From Streptomyces sp. V1I1 (GTDB lineage: Bacteria > Actinomycetota > Actinomycetes > Streptomycetales > Streptomycetaceae): a stretch of 64,000 nucleotides of DNA. Below are positions 1 through 6,725 of this stretch, piece by piece. The stretch covers positions 4,749,501-4,813,500 of the forward strand of contig NZ_JAUSZH010000001.1 of NCBI RefSeq assembly GCF_030817355.1, written 5' to 3'. A model generated the notes under the pieces. That model was not told where the DNA came from, ran no database searches, and saw only the letters and a list, made by a program, of their open reading frames with translations. How positions within the stretch are numbered: the first letter of the stretch is position 1; each line of letters opens with the position of its first letter. The position numbers were made by a program, and so were the translations under genes.

Positions 1-173
1 GCGTGGACGAGCTGCATACCGGCCTGCGCCACCGCGACGACGAAGCAGAGGTCGAAGAAGAGCTCCAGCGGTGTGGCGGCGCGGTGCGCCTCGTCGCGGC
101 TGCGGGGGGTCATACGGCGCAGCGGCGCTGAGGCGTCTGGGCCTGTGGGGCCCGGGCTGGGTGCGGACGTCAT
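1..173 (-). CDS. Low temperature requirement A (LtrA)-like membrane protein, N-terminal part only
   Basis: Only the first 57 codons are in the window; the gene runs off the left edge. The reverse strand from ATG 173 reads a Pro/Ser-rich leader and then RAATPLELFFDLCFVVAVAQ, the family signature that opens the first membrane helix of LtrA proteins. A second in-frame ATG at 113 (before TPRSRDEAHRA) is an alternative start. LtrA is a multi-pass inner-membrane protein of poorly defined role, named from a Listeria low-temperature growth mutant. The family call is secure for so short a piece; the function is not. Confidence 0.8.
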   Translation of the reverse strand, partial: MTSAPSPGPTGPDASAPLRRMTPRSRDEAHRAATPLELFFDLCFVVAVAQAGMQLVH

Positions 174-236
174 GCGCACAAGCACAACAGACCGGGGCGG
201 GACTGGGAGGCGAGACGCGCGCTGCCGTCCGCCGAC

Positions 237-308
237 GCACCCCGCGCACCCCGCGCACCCCGGGCACCCCGCGCGGACCGGGCACCCCGCGCACCCCGGG
301 CACCCCGG
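237..308. repeat. 9-bp GC-rich tandem array, 8 units, intergenic
   Basis: Eight consecutive 9-bp units of the form GCACCCCG(C/G), one diverged to GCGGACCGG, lie in the divergent gap between the ltrA-like gene and the 426-632 gene. No credible gene covers them, so a protein repeat does not explain them. The unit length matches the other 9-bp arrays in the window (2845-2907, 9446-9499, 37471-37524). Confidence 0.85.
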
Positions 309-425
309 GCGGCCGTCCCCGGCCCCCCCGCCGACCGCCCTCGGCCACCCGCAGCTGCCGCCGCGCCCCGACTACCGCCCGGGCCACCCGACCGGTACCC
401 GCCCCCCTCGCCGTACCCTGGAGGT

Positions 426-632
426 ATGAGCACCGCCCCCGCCCCCGGACCGCGTGATGCGAAGCAGCCACGACAGCAGTCCCCGAAGCCGAAGCTGATC
501 TTCGACGATCCGCTGGACCAGCAATCCCCGGACGATACGGACCGTGGGTGGGGCGAGCGGCCTCTTGCGGCCGGCGACAGCGCCGCCGATTTGGCACGCT
601 TCCTCGACGAGAAGCCGCCCCACCACATCTGA
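426..632 (+). CDS. Conserved small hydrophilic protein, 68 aa
   Basis: Starts at ATG 426 and ends DLARFLDEKPPHHI. It is Pro/Gln-rich at the N-terminus, then acidic (IFDDPLDQQSPDDTDRGWG). It has no membrane segment or recognised domain. I recognise the pattern (DRGWG...DLARFLDEKPPHH) as a small conserved hypothetical found beside mscL in streptomycetes; its function is unknown. It is convergent with mscL, with a 16-bp gap. Confidence 0.7.
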   Translation: MSTAPAPGPRDAKQPRQQSPKPKLIFDDPLDQQSPDDTDRGWGERPLAAGDSAADLARFLDEKPPHHI

Positions 633-648
633 GCTTTCGCTGCCTTCG

Positions 649-1113
649 CTACTCGTCGTGGCCCGAGCGGCGCTGCGCCACGACCGCGTCGCGGATCTCC
701 TTCAGGACCTCGAGCTCGGTCAGCTCGACCACTTCCTTCGCGCCTTCCTTGGCGGCCTCCCGCTCGGCCCTCCTGGCCAGGTACTTGGACATGGGCAGCA
801 CCATCAGGAAGTAGACGACGGCCGCGGTGATCAGGAAGGTGAGCGTGGCGCTGAGCACCGAGCCCCACAGGATCTGGATGCCGTCCACCTCGCCGTTCAC
901 CGTCTTGCAGCTGCCCTTCAGGCAGGAGTTGTAGGAGTCGAGCTCCTTCGTCCCGAACGCGCCGACCACCGGGTTGATCACGCCCTTCACCACGGAGTTC
1001 ACGATCTGGGTGAACGCCGCGCCGATGACCACGGCGACGGCCAGGTCGATCACATTGCCGCGCATCAGAAAGGTCTTGAAGCCTTCCACGACGCTGACCT
1101 TCTTCTCGCTCAC
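649..1113 (-). CDS. mscL: Large-conductance mechanosensitive channel MscL
   Basis: About 154 aa, normal for MscL. The signature RGNVIDLAVAVVIGAAF (residues 18-34) opens TM1; TM2 is around LSATLTFLITAAVVYFLMV; the C-terminal charged amphipathic helix (EREAAKEGAKEVVELTELEVL) is present. The channel opens under membrane tension to release osmolytes during hypo-osmotic shock. Start: two adjacent GTG codons at 1116 and 1113 follow AGAGAGG; 1113 has the better spacing and gives VSEKKVSVVEGF. The in-frame ORF reaches 1152 without a ribosome site there. The periplasmic loop carries an unusual Cys pair (SCLKGSC). Confidence 0.95.
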   Translation of the reverse strand: MSEKKVSVVEGFKTFLMRGNVIDLAVAVVIGAAFTQIVNSVVKGVINPVVGAFGTKELDSYNSCLKGSCKTVNGEVDGIQILWGSVLSATLTFLITAAVVYFLMVLPMSKYLARRAEREAAKEGAKEVVELTELEVLKEIRDAVVAQRRSGHDE

Positions 1114-1245
1114 CACTGAGCCTCTCTTCGCATGTGCAGGACACGGAGCCAAACGCTCCGAAACCTACGTCAGCGCGTGACCGCGCTGTCCAGTCCCCAT
1201 ATGCGAAGAAGCAACCTGACGGTACGTCAGTACGGGCACGAGCAG

Positions 1246-1779
1246 TCAGCACACTGTCACCGCCAGCCGGGATGTCGCCCCCGCGCCCGCCAGCGCCGCG
1301 GCCGTCGCCCGTGGAACGGACAGCACAACCAGCGCACCGCCGTCCGGAGAAGAGCCCTCAGCTGACGGCTCGCGCGTACCCGGGACTTCGGCCACCCGGG
1401 CTCCCGACGCCACCACTCGTGCCTCGGACCCTTGCCCCGTAGGGGAGTTGGCGGCGGCGATCACATCCACCCGGTCTCCCGGGCGCAGCAGCCGTACTGT
1501 CGCGGCATCCGCGATACGCACCGGAGCCGACACCATCTCGGCGGCGGGCCGGCGCTCGCGCTGCGGTGCCGCGGCGAGCGACTCCGTCCCCGAACCGTCC
1601 GCGCCGCGGGCACCCGAAGCGGCAAGCGCCGCCGCCGTCATGGCGAGACCGGCCGCCAGCGCCCGCCTTCGCCGTCGCATCGCCCGCTGCAGCCGATGCG
1701 CTCCGCCGTGCACCCGCAGCGGAGCGAACGGGGGCACACCTAGAGGCTCGGGCGCGGGGGAGGGAGGGAGAAGCGACAT
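1246..1779 (-). CDS. SAF-domain / RcpC-CpaB-like exported protein
   Basis: About 177 aa. An Arg-rich stretch (MRRRRRALAAG) precedes a hydrophobic segment, consistent with membrane anchoring or export. The C-terminal half (VSAPVRIADAATVRLLRPGDRVDVIAA) matches the SAF / RcpC fold of CpaB-type Flp pilus assembly proteins. Starts possible are GTG 1788 or ATG 1779; ATG 1779 gives MSLLPPSP and is preferred. There are no pilus genes beside it, so a pilus role is inference only. Confidence 0.75.
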   Translation of the reverse strand: MSLLPPSPAPEPLGVPPFAPLRVHGGAHRLQRAMRRRRRALAAGLAMTAAALAASGARGADGSGTESLAAAPQRERRPAAEMVSAPVRIADAATVRLLRPGDRVDVIAAANSPTGQGSEARVVASGARVAEVPGTREPSAEGSSPDGGALVVLSVPRATAAALAGAGATSRLAVTVC

Positions 1780-1811
1780 GACACTCACCGCCTGTCGTGA
1801 GGAGTGGAGTT

Positions 1812-1924
1812 GGACCGATCACCAGGACCGATCACCAGGACCGATCACCAGGTCCGATCACCAGGACCGATCACCTGGTCCGACCACCTGGACCGATCAC
1901 CAGGACCGATCACCTGGTCCGACC
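1812..1924. repeat. 13-bp tandem repeat, about 8.5 units
   Basis: Units of the form GGACCGATCACCA repeat every 13 bp, with variants that carry GGTCC or GACCACCT. Because the variants contain both GGACC and GGTCC, neighbouring units can also pair as inverted repeats. The array fills most of the 234-bp gap between the SAF gene and the MTAP gene. Confidence 0.85.
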
Positions 1925-1965
1925 GCTCCTCACGATCCACCCTCCGTCCGCATCCCGCAGACGCC

Positions 1966-1992
1966 TGTGGACGACCCCCGCCCTGTGGACAA
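1966..1992 (-). promoter_or_regulatory. Pair of DnaA-box-like 9-mers
   Basis: On the minus strand, TTGTCCACA (1984-1992) is a perfect match to the Streptomyces DnaA box and TCGTCCACA (1966-1974) has one mismatch. The two are 18 bp apart, beside the 13-bp array. There is no dnaA, dnaN or cluster of further boxes nearby, so this is not oriC. It could be a minor DnaA-binding site or chance. Confidence 0.35.
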
Positions 1993-2013
1993 CTCCCTCA
2001 TCCAGGCGAGCGA

Positions 2014-2919
2014 TTACGGCAGCTGAAACCCCGGATCGACGCCGCCCAGCGCCCGCGTGCACAGACAGTCCCGGTCCCCGTCCGCCGGCAGCCCCGCCAC
2101 CGCGTCGAACAGCACCGCCCGCAGCCGGTCCACATTGGCGGCGAAGACCTCCATCACCTCCTCGTGGGAGACTCCTTCGCCCGACACGGCACCCGCGTCC
2201 AGGTCCGTCACCAGCGCCATCGACGTGTAGCAGAGCGCCAGCTCACGGGCGAGCACCGCCTCCGGGTGCCCGGTCATGCCGACCACCGACCAGCCCATCG
2301 CCGCGTACCACCGCGACTCCGCCCGGGTCGAGAAGCGCGGTCCCTCGACCACCACCATCGTCCCGCCGTCCACCGGCTCCCAGTTCCGCCCGCGCGCCGC
2401 CTCCAGCGCCGCCTTGCGCCCGTCGGGGCAGTACGGATCGGCCGGTGACACATGCACGACGTTCGGAATGGTCCCGTCCGGCAGCGGCAGCCCGTCGTAG
2501 AACGTCTGCACACGCGACTGCGTACGGTCCACGAACTGATCCGGTACGAGCAGCGTCCCCGGCCCGTACTCCGGCCGCAGTCCGCCCACAGCGCACGGGC
2601 CCAGCACCTGCCGTACGCCCACTGACCGAAGCGCCCACAGATTGGCGCGGTAGTTGATGCGGTGCGGCGGCAGATGGTGGCCGCGTCCGTGCCGAGGCAG
2701 GAAGGCGACCCGCCGCCCGGCGATCTCGCCGAGGAACAGCGAGTCGCTGGGACTGCCGTAGGGGGTGTCCACCTGGATCTCGGTGACATCCTCCAGGAAG
2801 GAGTAGAAGCCCGAGCCGCCGATCACACCGATCTCTGCGTTCGCGTTACTCGCGTTACTCGCGTTACTCGCGTTACTCGCGTTACTCGCGTTACTCGCGT
2901 TACTCGCGTTGGTCGCCAT
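2014..2919 (-). CDS. mtnP: S-methyl-5'-thioadenosine phosphorylase (MTAP/PNP family)
   Basis: 301 aa. It phosphorolyses methylthioadenosine to adenine and methylthioribose-1-phosphate in methionine salvage. Family marks: IGVIGGSGFYSFL near the N-terminus, LPRHGRGHHLPPHRINYRAN, and the core EGPRFSTRAESRWYA followed by GMTGHPEAVLARELALCY. The ATG at 2919 is chosen because it opens directly into an odd leader of about 25 residues made of seven Asn-Ala-Ser repeats from a 9-bp tandem array; homologues normally begin near the IGVIGGSG segment. The leader is probably disordered and neutral. Confidence 0.9.
   Translation of the reverse strand: MATNASNASNASNASNASNASNASNANAEIGVIGGSGFYSFLEDVTEIQVDTPYGSPSDSLFLGEIAGRRVAFLPRHGRGHHLPPHRINYRANLWALRSVGVRQVLGPCAVGGLRPEYGPGTLLVPDQFVDRTQSRVQTFYDGLPLPDGTIPNVVHVSPADPYCPDGRKAALEAARGRNWEPVDGGTMVVVEGPRFSTRAESRWYAAMGWSVVGMTGHPEAVLARELALCYTSMALVTDLDAGAVSGEGVSHEEVMEVFAANVDRLRAVLFDAVAGLPADGDRDCLCTRALGGVDPGFQLP
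2845..2907 (-). repeat. 9-bp tandem array (7 perfect copies) coding Asn-Ala-Ser
   Basis: GTTACTCGC is repeated seven times without a mismatch. On the coding strand of the MTAP gene this is AACGCGAGT, giving the Asn-Ala-Ser leader. Perfect copies suggest recent expansion. Because the unit is a multiple of three, copy changes keep the frame. Confidence 0.95.
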
Positions 2920-2952
2920 GGCTGTCACAGTATCCGGGCGCGAAAACGCCAA

Positions 2953-2983
2953 GGGACCCCGCCGTACACAACGGCGGGGTCCC
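2953..2983. terminator. Strong hairpin, 13-bp perfect stem
   Basis: GGGACCCCGCCGT / ACGGCGGGGTCCC with loop ACACA, between the fmdB-like stop (2996) and the MTAP start (2919), both on the minus strand. It is well placed to terminate fmdB transcripts. There is no U-tract, as is usual in Streptomyces. Confidence 0.85.
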
Positions 2984-2995
2984 CGGAAGCAGACC

Positions 2996-3346
2996 TCAGG
3001 CGGCGGAGCTGCCGCTGGAGCTCGTGGACGAACTCGAAGAGCTCGACGAGCCCGAAGAACCCGACGACGAGGAAGAGGACGACGTCGAAGCCGCAGGCTT
3101 CGGGTCCGACGACTTGGAGTCGGAAGCCTTCGCGCCCGACGTCGACGCCGGCGAGCTGCTCGATGACGACCCACGGCTGTCGTTCCGGTAGAAGCCGGAC
3201 CCCTTGAACACGATGCCGACCGCCGAGAACACCTTCTTCAGGCGTCCGTCGCAGCTCGGGCACACGGTCAGGGCGTCATCGGTGAACTTCTGCACCGCCT
3301 CGAGGCCCTCGCCACATTCGGTGCACTGGTACTGGTAGGTCGGCAC
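2996..3346 (-). CDS. FmdB-family zinc-ribbon protein with Ser-rich tail
   Basis: 116 aa from GTG 3346, which has AGGAGG ten bases upstream. The N-terminal half is an FmdB zinc ribbon: PTYQYQCTECG...VCPSCDGRLKKVF, with two CxxC pairs, then GSGFYRND. The C-terminal half is a low-complexity Ser/Gly run. FmdB proteins are putative regulators named after the Methylophilus amidase operon; biochemical function is uncertain. A CIRCE-like inverted repeat sits just upstream, hinting at HrcA heat-shock control. Confidence 0.85.
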   Translation of the reverse strand: MPTYQYQCTECGEGLEAVQKFTDDALTVCPSCDGRLKKVFSAVGIVFKGSGFYRNDSRGSSSSSSPASTSGAKASDSKSSDPKPAASTSSSSSSSGSSGSSSSSSSSTSSSGSSAA

Positions 3347-3357
3347 TGGTCTTCCTC

Positions 3358-3384
3358 CTGGCACTCTCACTCAATGAGTGCTAA
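3358..3384 (-). promoter_or_regulatory. CIRCE-like element upstream of fmdB (putative HrcA operator)
   Basis: On the minus strand: TTAGCACTC, nine bases, then GAGTGCCAG, against the consensus TTAGCACTC-N9-GAGTGCTAA. The first arm is perfect, the second matches 7 of 9, and the spacer is exactly nine. It ends right at the AGGAGG of the fmdB-like gene, the usual place for CIRCE. Confidence 0.65.
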
Positions 3385-3414
3385 CGACGGTCCATAGTGA
3401 CGTATTCCGCTGGA

Positions 3415-4710
3415 TCAGTCCACCGCCACCGGCACTCGGTGACCCATCCCACGTGCCGCGATCCGCCCGGAAGCCCTCGCCGAGAGCCGCGAGCGCAGCG
3501 CGACCAGGGTGACCAGGGCCAGCACGGTGCCCACCAGGGGGACCAGGAATCCGGCGCTCGCGCCGTGCTCGTCGGTCAGCTGTCCGGCCACCGTCACGGC
3601 CGCCGCCTGGCCGAGCGCCACCGCGCCCGTCAGCCAGGTGAAGGCCTCGGTACGGGCCGAAGCCGGCACCAGGGTCTCGACCAGCGTGTAGCCGCTGATC
3701 AGGGCGGGCGCGATGCACAGGCCGACCAGCAGCCCGAGCCCCGCAAGCAGTGCCACGGAGTGAACCGCCCACAGCGCGGAGGCCGCCAGTGTCAGCCCGG
3801 CGTAGCCGAGCACCATGCGCCGCCGCGGCCCGCTCTTCCAGGCGATCGCGCCGCACGCGATGCCCGCCAGCATGTTGCCGGCCGCGAAAATTCCGTACAG
3901 CAGACCGTTGACCCCGGGGTTGCCGATCTCCTCGGAGAAGGCGGTCAGTGCGACCTGCATTCCGCCGAAGACCGAGCCGATGCCGAGGAAGGCCACGGCC
4001 AGTACCCGCACTCCCGGAATGGACAGGGCGGAGGCGTGCGGCTCGGCGGCTGTCGCCGCGGGCCGGACCGCCGGCTGCGTACGGCTCTGGGCCGCGAAGA
4101 AGAGACCGCCGGCCAGCGTCAGTGCCGCCTCGGCGATCAGTCCCGCCGCCGGGTGGACGCCCGTGCACAGCGCGGTCGCGAGCACCGGTCCGACGACGAA
4201 GGTGAACTCGTCCGTCACGGACTCGAAGGCCGCCGCCGTGGACATCAGTGGCGAGCCTCCCCCGAAGCCTTCGGCCTGGGAGGTGCCCCCACCGAGCATG
4301 GCGGCCCAGCGGGCCCGCACCATCGGGCCGATCTGCGGTACGGACGCACCGGTCGGCACGGCTGCCGCGAACAGCGCCCAAATAGGCGCGTCCGCCAGCG
4401 CGAGCGCTGTCAGGGCGGATACGGAAGCGGTGTGCACCAGCACGCCCGGCAGCAGGACGGCCCGCTGCCCGAATCGGTCCGCGAGCTTGCCGCTCTGCGG
4501 TGCGAACAGCGCCATGGAGACACCGGTGAAGGCGGCGACGGCGCCGGCGCTGCCGTAGGAACCGGTGGTGTGCTGGATCAGCAGGACGATGCCGATGGTC
4601 AGCATCGCGAAGGGCTGGCGTGCCAGAAAGCCGGGGAGCAGGAATGTCCAGGCGCCGGGGGTGCGCAGGAGCAGCCCATACCCAGGGCGGGTCTCGACCG
4701 TGGATGCCAC
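3415..4710 (-). CDS. MFS transporter (drug-efflux type)
   Basis: 431 aa from GTG 4710 (VASTVETRPGYGLLLRTPGAW), with GAAAGG upstream. Twelve hydrophobic segments are expected; the loop 2-3 motif appears as GKLADRFGQR. It fits major-facilitator exporters of unknown substrate. A Gly-rich insertion, GGTSQAEGFGGGS, in the central cytoplasmic loop comes from an in-frame interspersed palindromic repeat (4256-4291). Two direct copies of a palindromic operator lie 50-85 bp upstream. The open frame reaches 4854, but that part looks like leader and operator sequence. Confidence 0.85.
   Translation of the reverse strand: MASTVETRPGYGLLLRTPGAWTFLLPGFLARQPFAMLTIGIVLLIQHTTGSYGSAGAVAAFTGVSMALFAPQSGKLADRFGQRAVLLPGVLVHTASVSALTALALADAPIWALFAAAVPTGASVPQIGPMVRARWAAMLGGGTSQAEGFGGGSPLMSTAAAFESVTDEFTFVVGPVLATALCTGVHPAAGLIAEAALTLAGGLFFAAQSRTQPAVRPAATAAEPHASALSIPGVRVLAVAFLGIGSVFGGMQVALTAFSEEIGNPGVNGLLYGIFAAGNMLAGIACGAIAWKSGPRRRMVLGYAGLTLAASALWAVHSVALLAGLGLLVGLCIAPALISGYTLVETLVPASARTEAFTWLTGAVALGQAAAVTVAGQLTDEHGASAGFLVPLVGTVLALVTLVALRSRLSARASGRIAARGMGHRVPVAVD
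4256..4291. repeat. Interspersed palindromic repeat inserted in frame in the MFS gene
   Basis: A short element with arms CCTCCC / GGGAGG around CCGAAGCCTTCGG, followed by TGCCCCCA. It codes GGTSQAEGFGGG within the transporter. Related copies are at 41712-41749 (tricorn), 63561-63594 (tatD) and, more diverged, 49461-49490 (intergenic). Confidence 0.8.
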
Positions 4711-4759
4711 GGTCCGTGCCTTTCTGCCGCCTGGTAGCGCGCCCCTGGTACGCGTCGTA

Positions 4760-4795
4760 CTCGTGATACGAGACGCACGCTCGTGATACGAGACG
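4760..4795. promoter_or_regulatory. Twin palindromic operator upstream of the MFS gene
   Basis: CTCGTGATACGAGACG occurs at 4760-4775 and 4780-4795, 20 bp apart. Each copy contains the palindrome CTCGT-GAT-ACGAG. Spacing of about two helical turns suits two dimers of a repressor. No regulator gene is adjacent, so the controller is unknown. Confidence 0.65.
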
Positions 4796-4994
4796 TACGG
4801 GAGCTGCCGAGAGCTGTCCTCTTGCGCGGATCTGCGGTAGATACCGGGGCCCACTGCGAGGGCGCCGCGGCCGCCATACGGTCGCGCCAGCTCTGCGTCA
4901 GGCAGAGTTGGTCGATCAGTGTGGCTTCATGGTACAGGTGGATCTCGGAGTTACGCCTGGGAAATGGGTCACATACCTAGGGGTCTGCCTGCGA

Positions 4995-6503
4995 TTAGTC
5001 GGATCTTCCTCCGCCGTTTCCACCCGTCCCCAGCCAGTCGGCCAGCTTTCCGCCCTGTCCGACCGCCCGCAGTCGCCGTTCCGCCGCGTCCCGTACCGGA
5101 TCCGTCGCCACCACAAGCAGCTCGTCGCCCCGCCGCAGCACGGTCGACGGCAGCGGTACGAAGCTCTTCCCGTCCCGTACGACCAGGGTCACCGCGGAAC
5201 CCGGGGGCAGCCGAAGCTCCGCGACCTCCACGCCGTGCATCTTCGACTCCTCCGGGACCGTCACCGACAGCAGATGCCCGCGCAGCCGCTCCAGTGGCGC
5301 CGACTCGATGCCCAGATCGGCCGGGTCGGTCGAGCGCAGGCGCAGTGCCTTCGCCAGCCAGGGCAGCGTCGGCCCTTGCACCAGGGTGTAGACGACGACC
5401 AGAACGAAGACGATGTTGAAGACCCGGTCGCTGCCCTCGATGTCGAAGACCATCGGGATGGTCGCGAAAATGATGGGCACGGCGCCGCGCAGCCCCGCCC
5501 ACGACATCAGGACCTGCTCCTGCCACGGGATACGGAAGGGCAGCAGGCTGACGAGAACCGCCAGCGGACGCGCCACCACGGTCAGCACCATCCCCACGAT
5601 CACCGCGGGCCAGAAGTCGCCCATCAGCTCGCTCGGCGTCACCAGCAGGCCGAGCAGGACGAACATGCCGATCTGGGCGATCCAGCCGAGGCCCTCTGCG
5701 AATCCGCGGTTCGCCGGCGCGTGCGGGAGCCTGGAGTTCCCCAGCACCATCGAGGCGAGGTAGACCGCGAGGAATCCACTGCCGTGCGCCATGGCGCCGG
5801 CGGCGTACGCCACCACCGCGATCGCCATCACCGCGATCGGATACAGGCCGGACGCGGGCAGCGCCACATGCCGCAGCCCGAAGGCGCCCAGCCAGCCCGT
5901 CGCCAGGCCGATGGCCGCGCCGATCGCCAGCTCCAGCGTGATCTTCCCGATCAGTACGTACCAGTCGTCGACCGGCCCCGCCGTCGAGAAGGCGATCACC
6001 AGGATGACCACGGGGGCGTCGTTGAAGCCCGACTCGGCCTCCAGCACACCGGTCACCCGGGACGGCAGCGGCACCTTGCGCAGTACGGAGAAGACCGCGG
6101 CGGCGTCCGTCGAGGACACCACCGCGCCGATGATGAGTGCCTGCCGCCACTCCAGCCCGACCAGATAGTGAGCCCCCGCCGCCGTGACGCCCACGCTCAC
6201 CGCGACGCCAACGGTCGACAGCGCGACCGCCGCGGGCAACGCGGGTTTGATCTCCTTCCACTTCGTGCTCAGGCCACCCTCGGCCAGGATCACCACAAGC
6301 GCGGCATAGCCGATCACTTGCGTCAGCCTGGCGTCGTCGAACCTGACGTCGAAGATGCCGTCCTGCCCGATGGCGATCCCGATCCCGAGATACAGCAGCA
6401 GGCTGGGGAGCCCACTGCGGGACGAGATGCGCACCGCCGCGACGGCGATGAGCAGAACGAGGGAGCAGATGAGCAGGAGTTCATTGAGCTGGTGGACAGT
6501 CAG
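4995..6503 (-). CDS. Potassium/proton antiporter, CPA1/NhaP2 type with C-terminal TrkA-C-like domain
   Basis: 502 aa if started at CTG 6503 (LTVHQLNELLLICSLVLLIA), the expected first helix; CTG is preceded by GGAAGG at proper spacing and no ATG/GTG is in frame upstream of GTG 6434. Starting at 6434 would remove most of TM1. Family marks: ARLTQVIGYAALVVILAEGG, VVSSTDAAAVFSVLR and ESGFNDAPVVI (ion-site acidic residues), and WAGLRGAVPIIFA. The C-terminal ~120 residues (VTVPEESKMHGVEVAELRLP...DELLVVATDP) form a TrkA-C-like regulatory domain. It exchanges K+ or Na+ for H+ across the plasma membrane. Confidence 0.88.
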   Translation of the reverse strand: MTVHQLNELLLICSLVLLIAVAAVRISSRSGLPSLLLYLGIGIAIGQDGIFDVRFDDARLTQVIGYAALVVILAEGGLSTKWKEIKPALPAAVALSTVGVAVSVGVTAAGAHYLVGLEWRQALIIGAVVSSTDAAAVFSVLRKVPLPSRVTGVLEAESGFNDAPVVILVIAFSTAGPVDDWYVLIGKITLELAIGAAIGLATGWLGAFGLRHVALPASGLYPIAVMAIAVVAYAAGAMAHGSGFLAVYLASMVLGNSRLPHAPANRGFAEGLGWIAQIGMFVLLGLLVTPSELMGDFWPAVIVGMVLTVVARPLAVLVSLLPFRIPWQEQVLMSWAGLRGAVPIIFATIPMVFDIEGSDRVFNIVFVLVVVYTLVQGPTLPWLAKALRLRSTDPADLGIESAPLERLRGHLLSVTVPEESKMHGVEVAELRLPPGSAVTLVVRDGKSFVPLPSTVLRRGDELLVVATDPVRDAAERRLRAVGQGGKLADWLGTGGNGGGRSD

Positions 6504-6663
6504 TGGCCGATCCTTCCCTTCGCGCCTACATGCCGGACCGTTCTACCGGCAGGCGACACTTCGTTACCTTACCTAATCTTTAACGTTTCCTTGATGCGGG
6601 TCGATCATCTGTACGGGTTGAGGGGCCGGGTTGCTGCCTTACGGATACCGCGTCCGGACGGGT

Positions 6664-6696
6664 GGAGTGCTGCGCCTACAGTTGCTCCAGCACTCC
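6664..6696 (+). promoter_or_regulatory. Leader hairpin before penicillin acylase
   Basis: A perfect 9-bp inverted repeat, GGAGTGCTG / CAGCACTCC, with a 15-base loop ends 29 bp before ATG 6726. It lies in the 222-bp divergent gap between the antiporter and the acylase. It could be a protein operator or an mRNA leader structure. Confidence 0.45.
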
Positions 6697-6725
6697 AGGA
6701 CCACCCTGCCCCTCGAAGGACAGCG

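Noticed and set aside
237..308. Possible CRISPR array
   Set aside because: Units are 9 bp with no spacers and there are no cas genes; it is a simple tandem array.
170..1252. 360-residue minus-strand ORF across the mscL region
   Set aside because: It is the shadow of mscL in another frame; composition is Arg/Gly-rich noise and it runs through the 9-bp intergenic array.
1966..1992. Chromosomal origin
   Set aside because: Only two box-like sites and no dnaA/dnaN/gyrB neighbours; oriC of Streptomyces has about twenty boxes.
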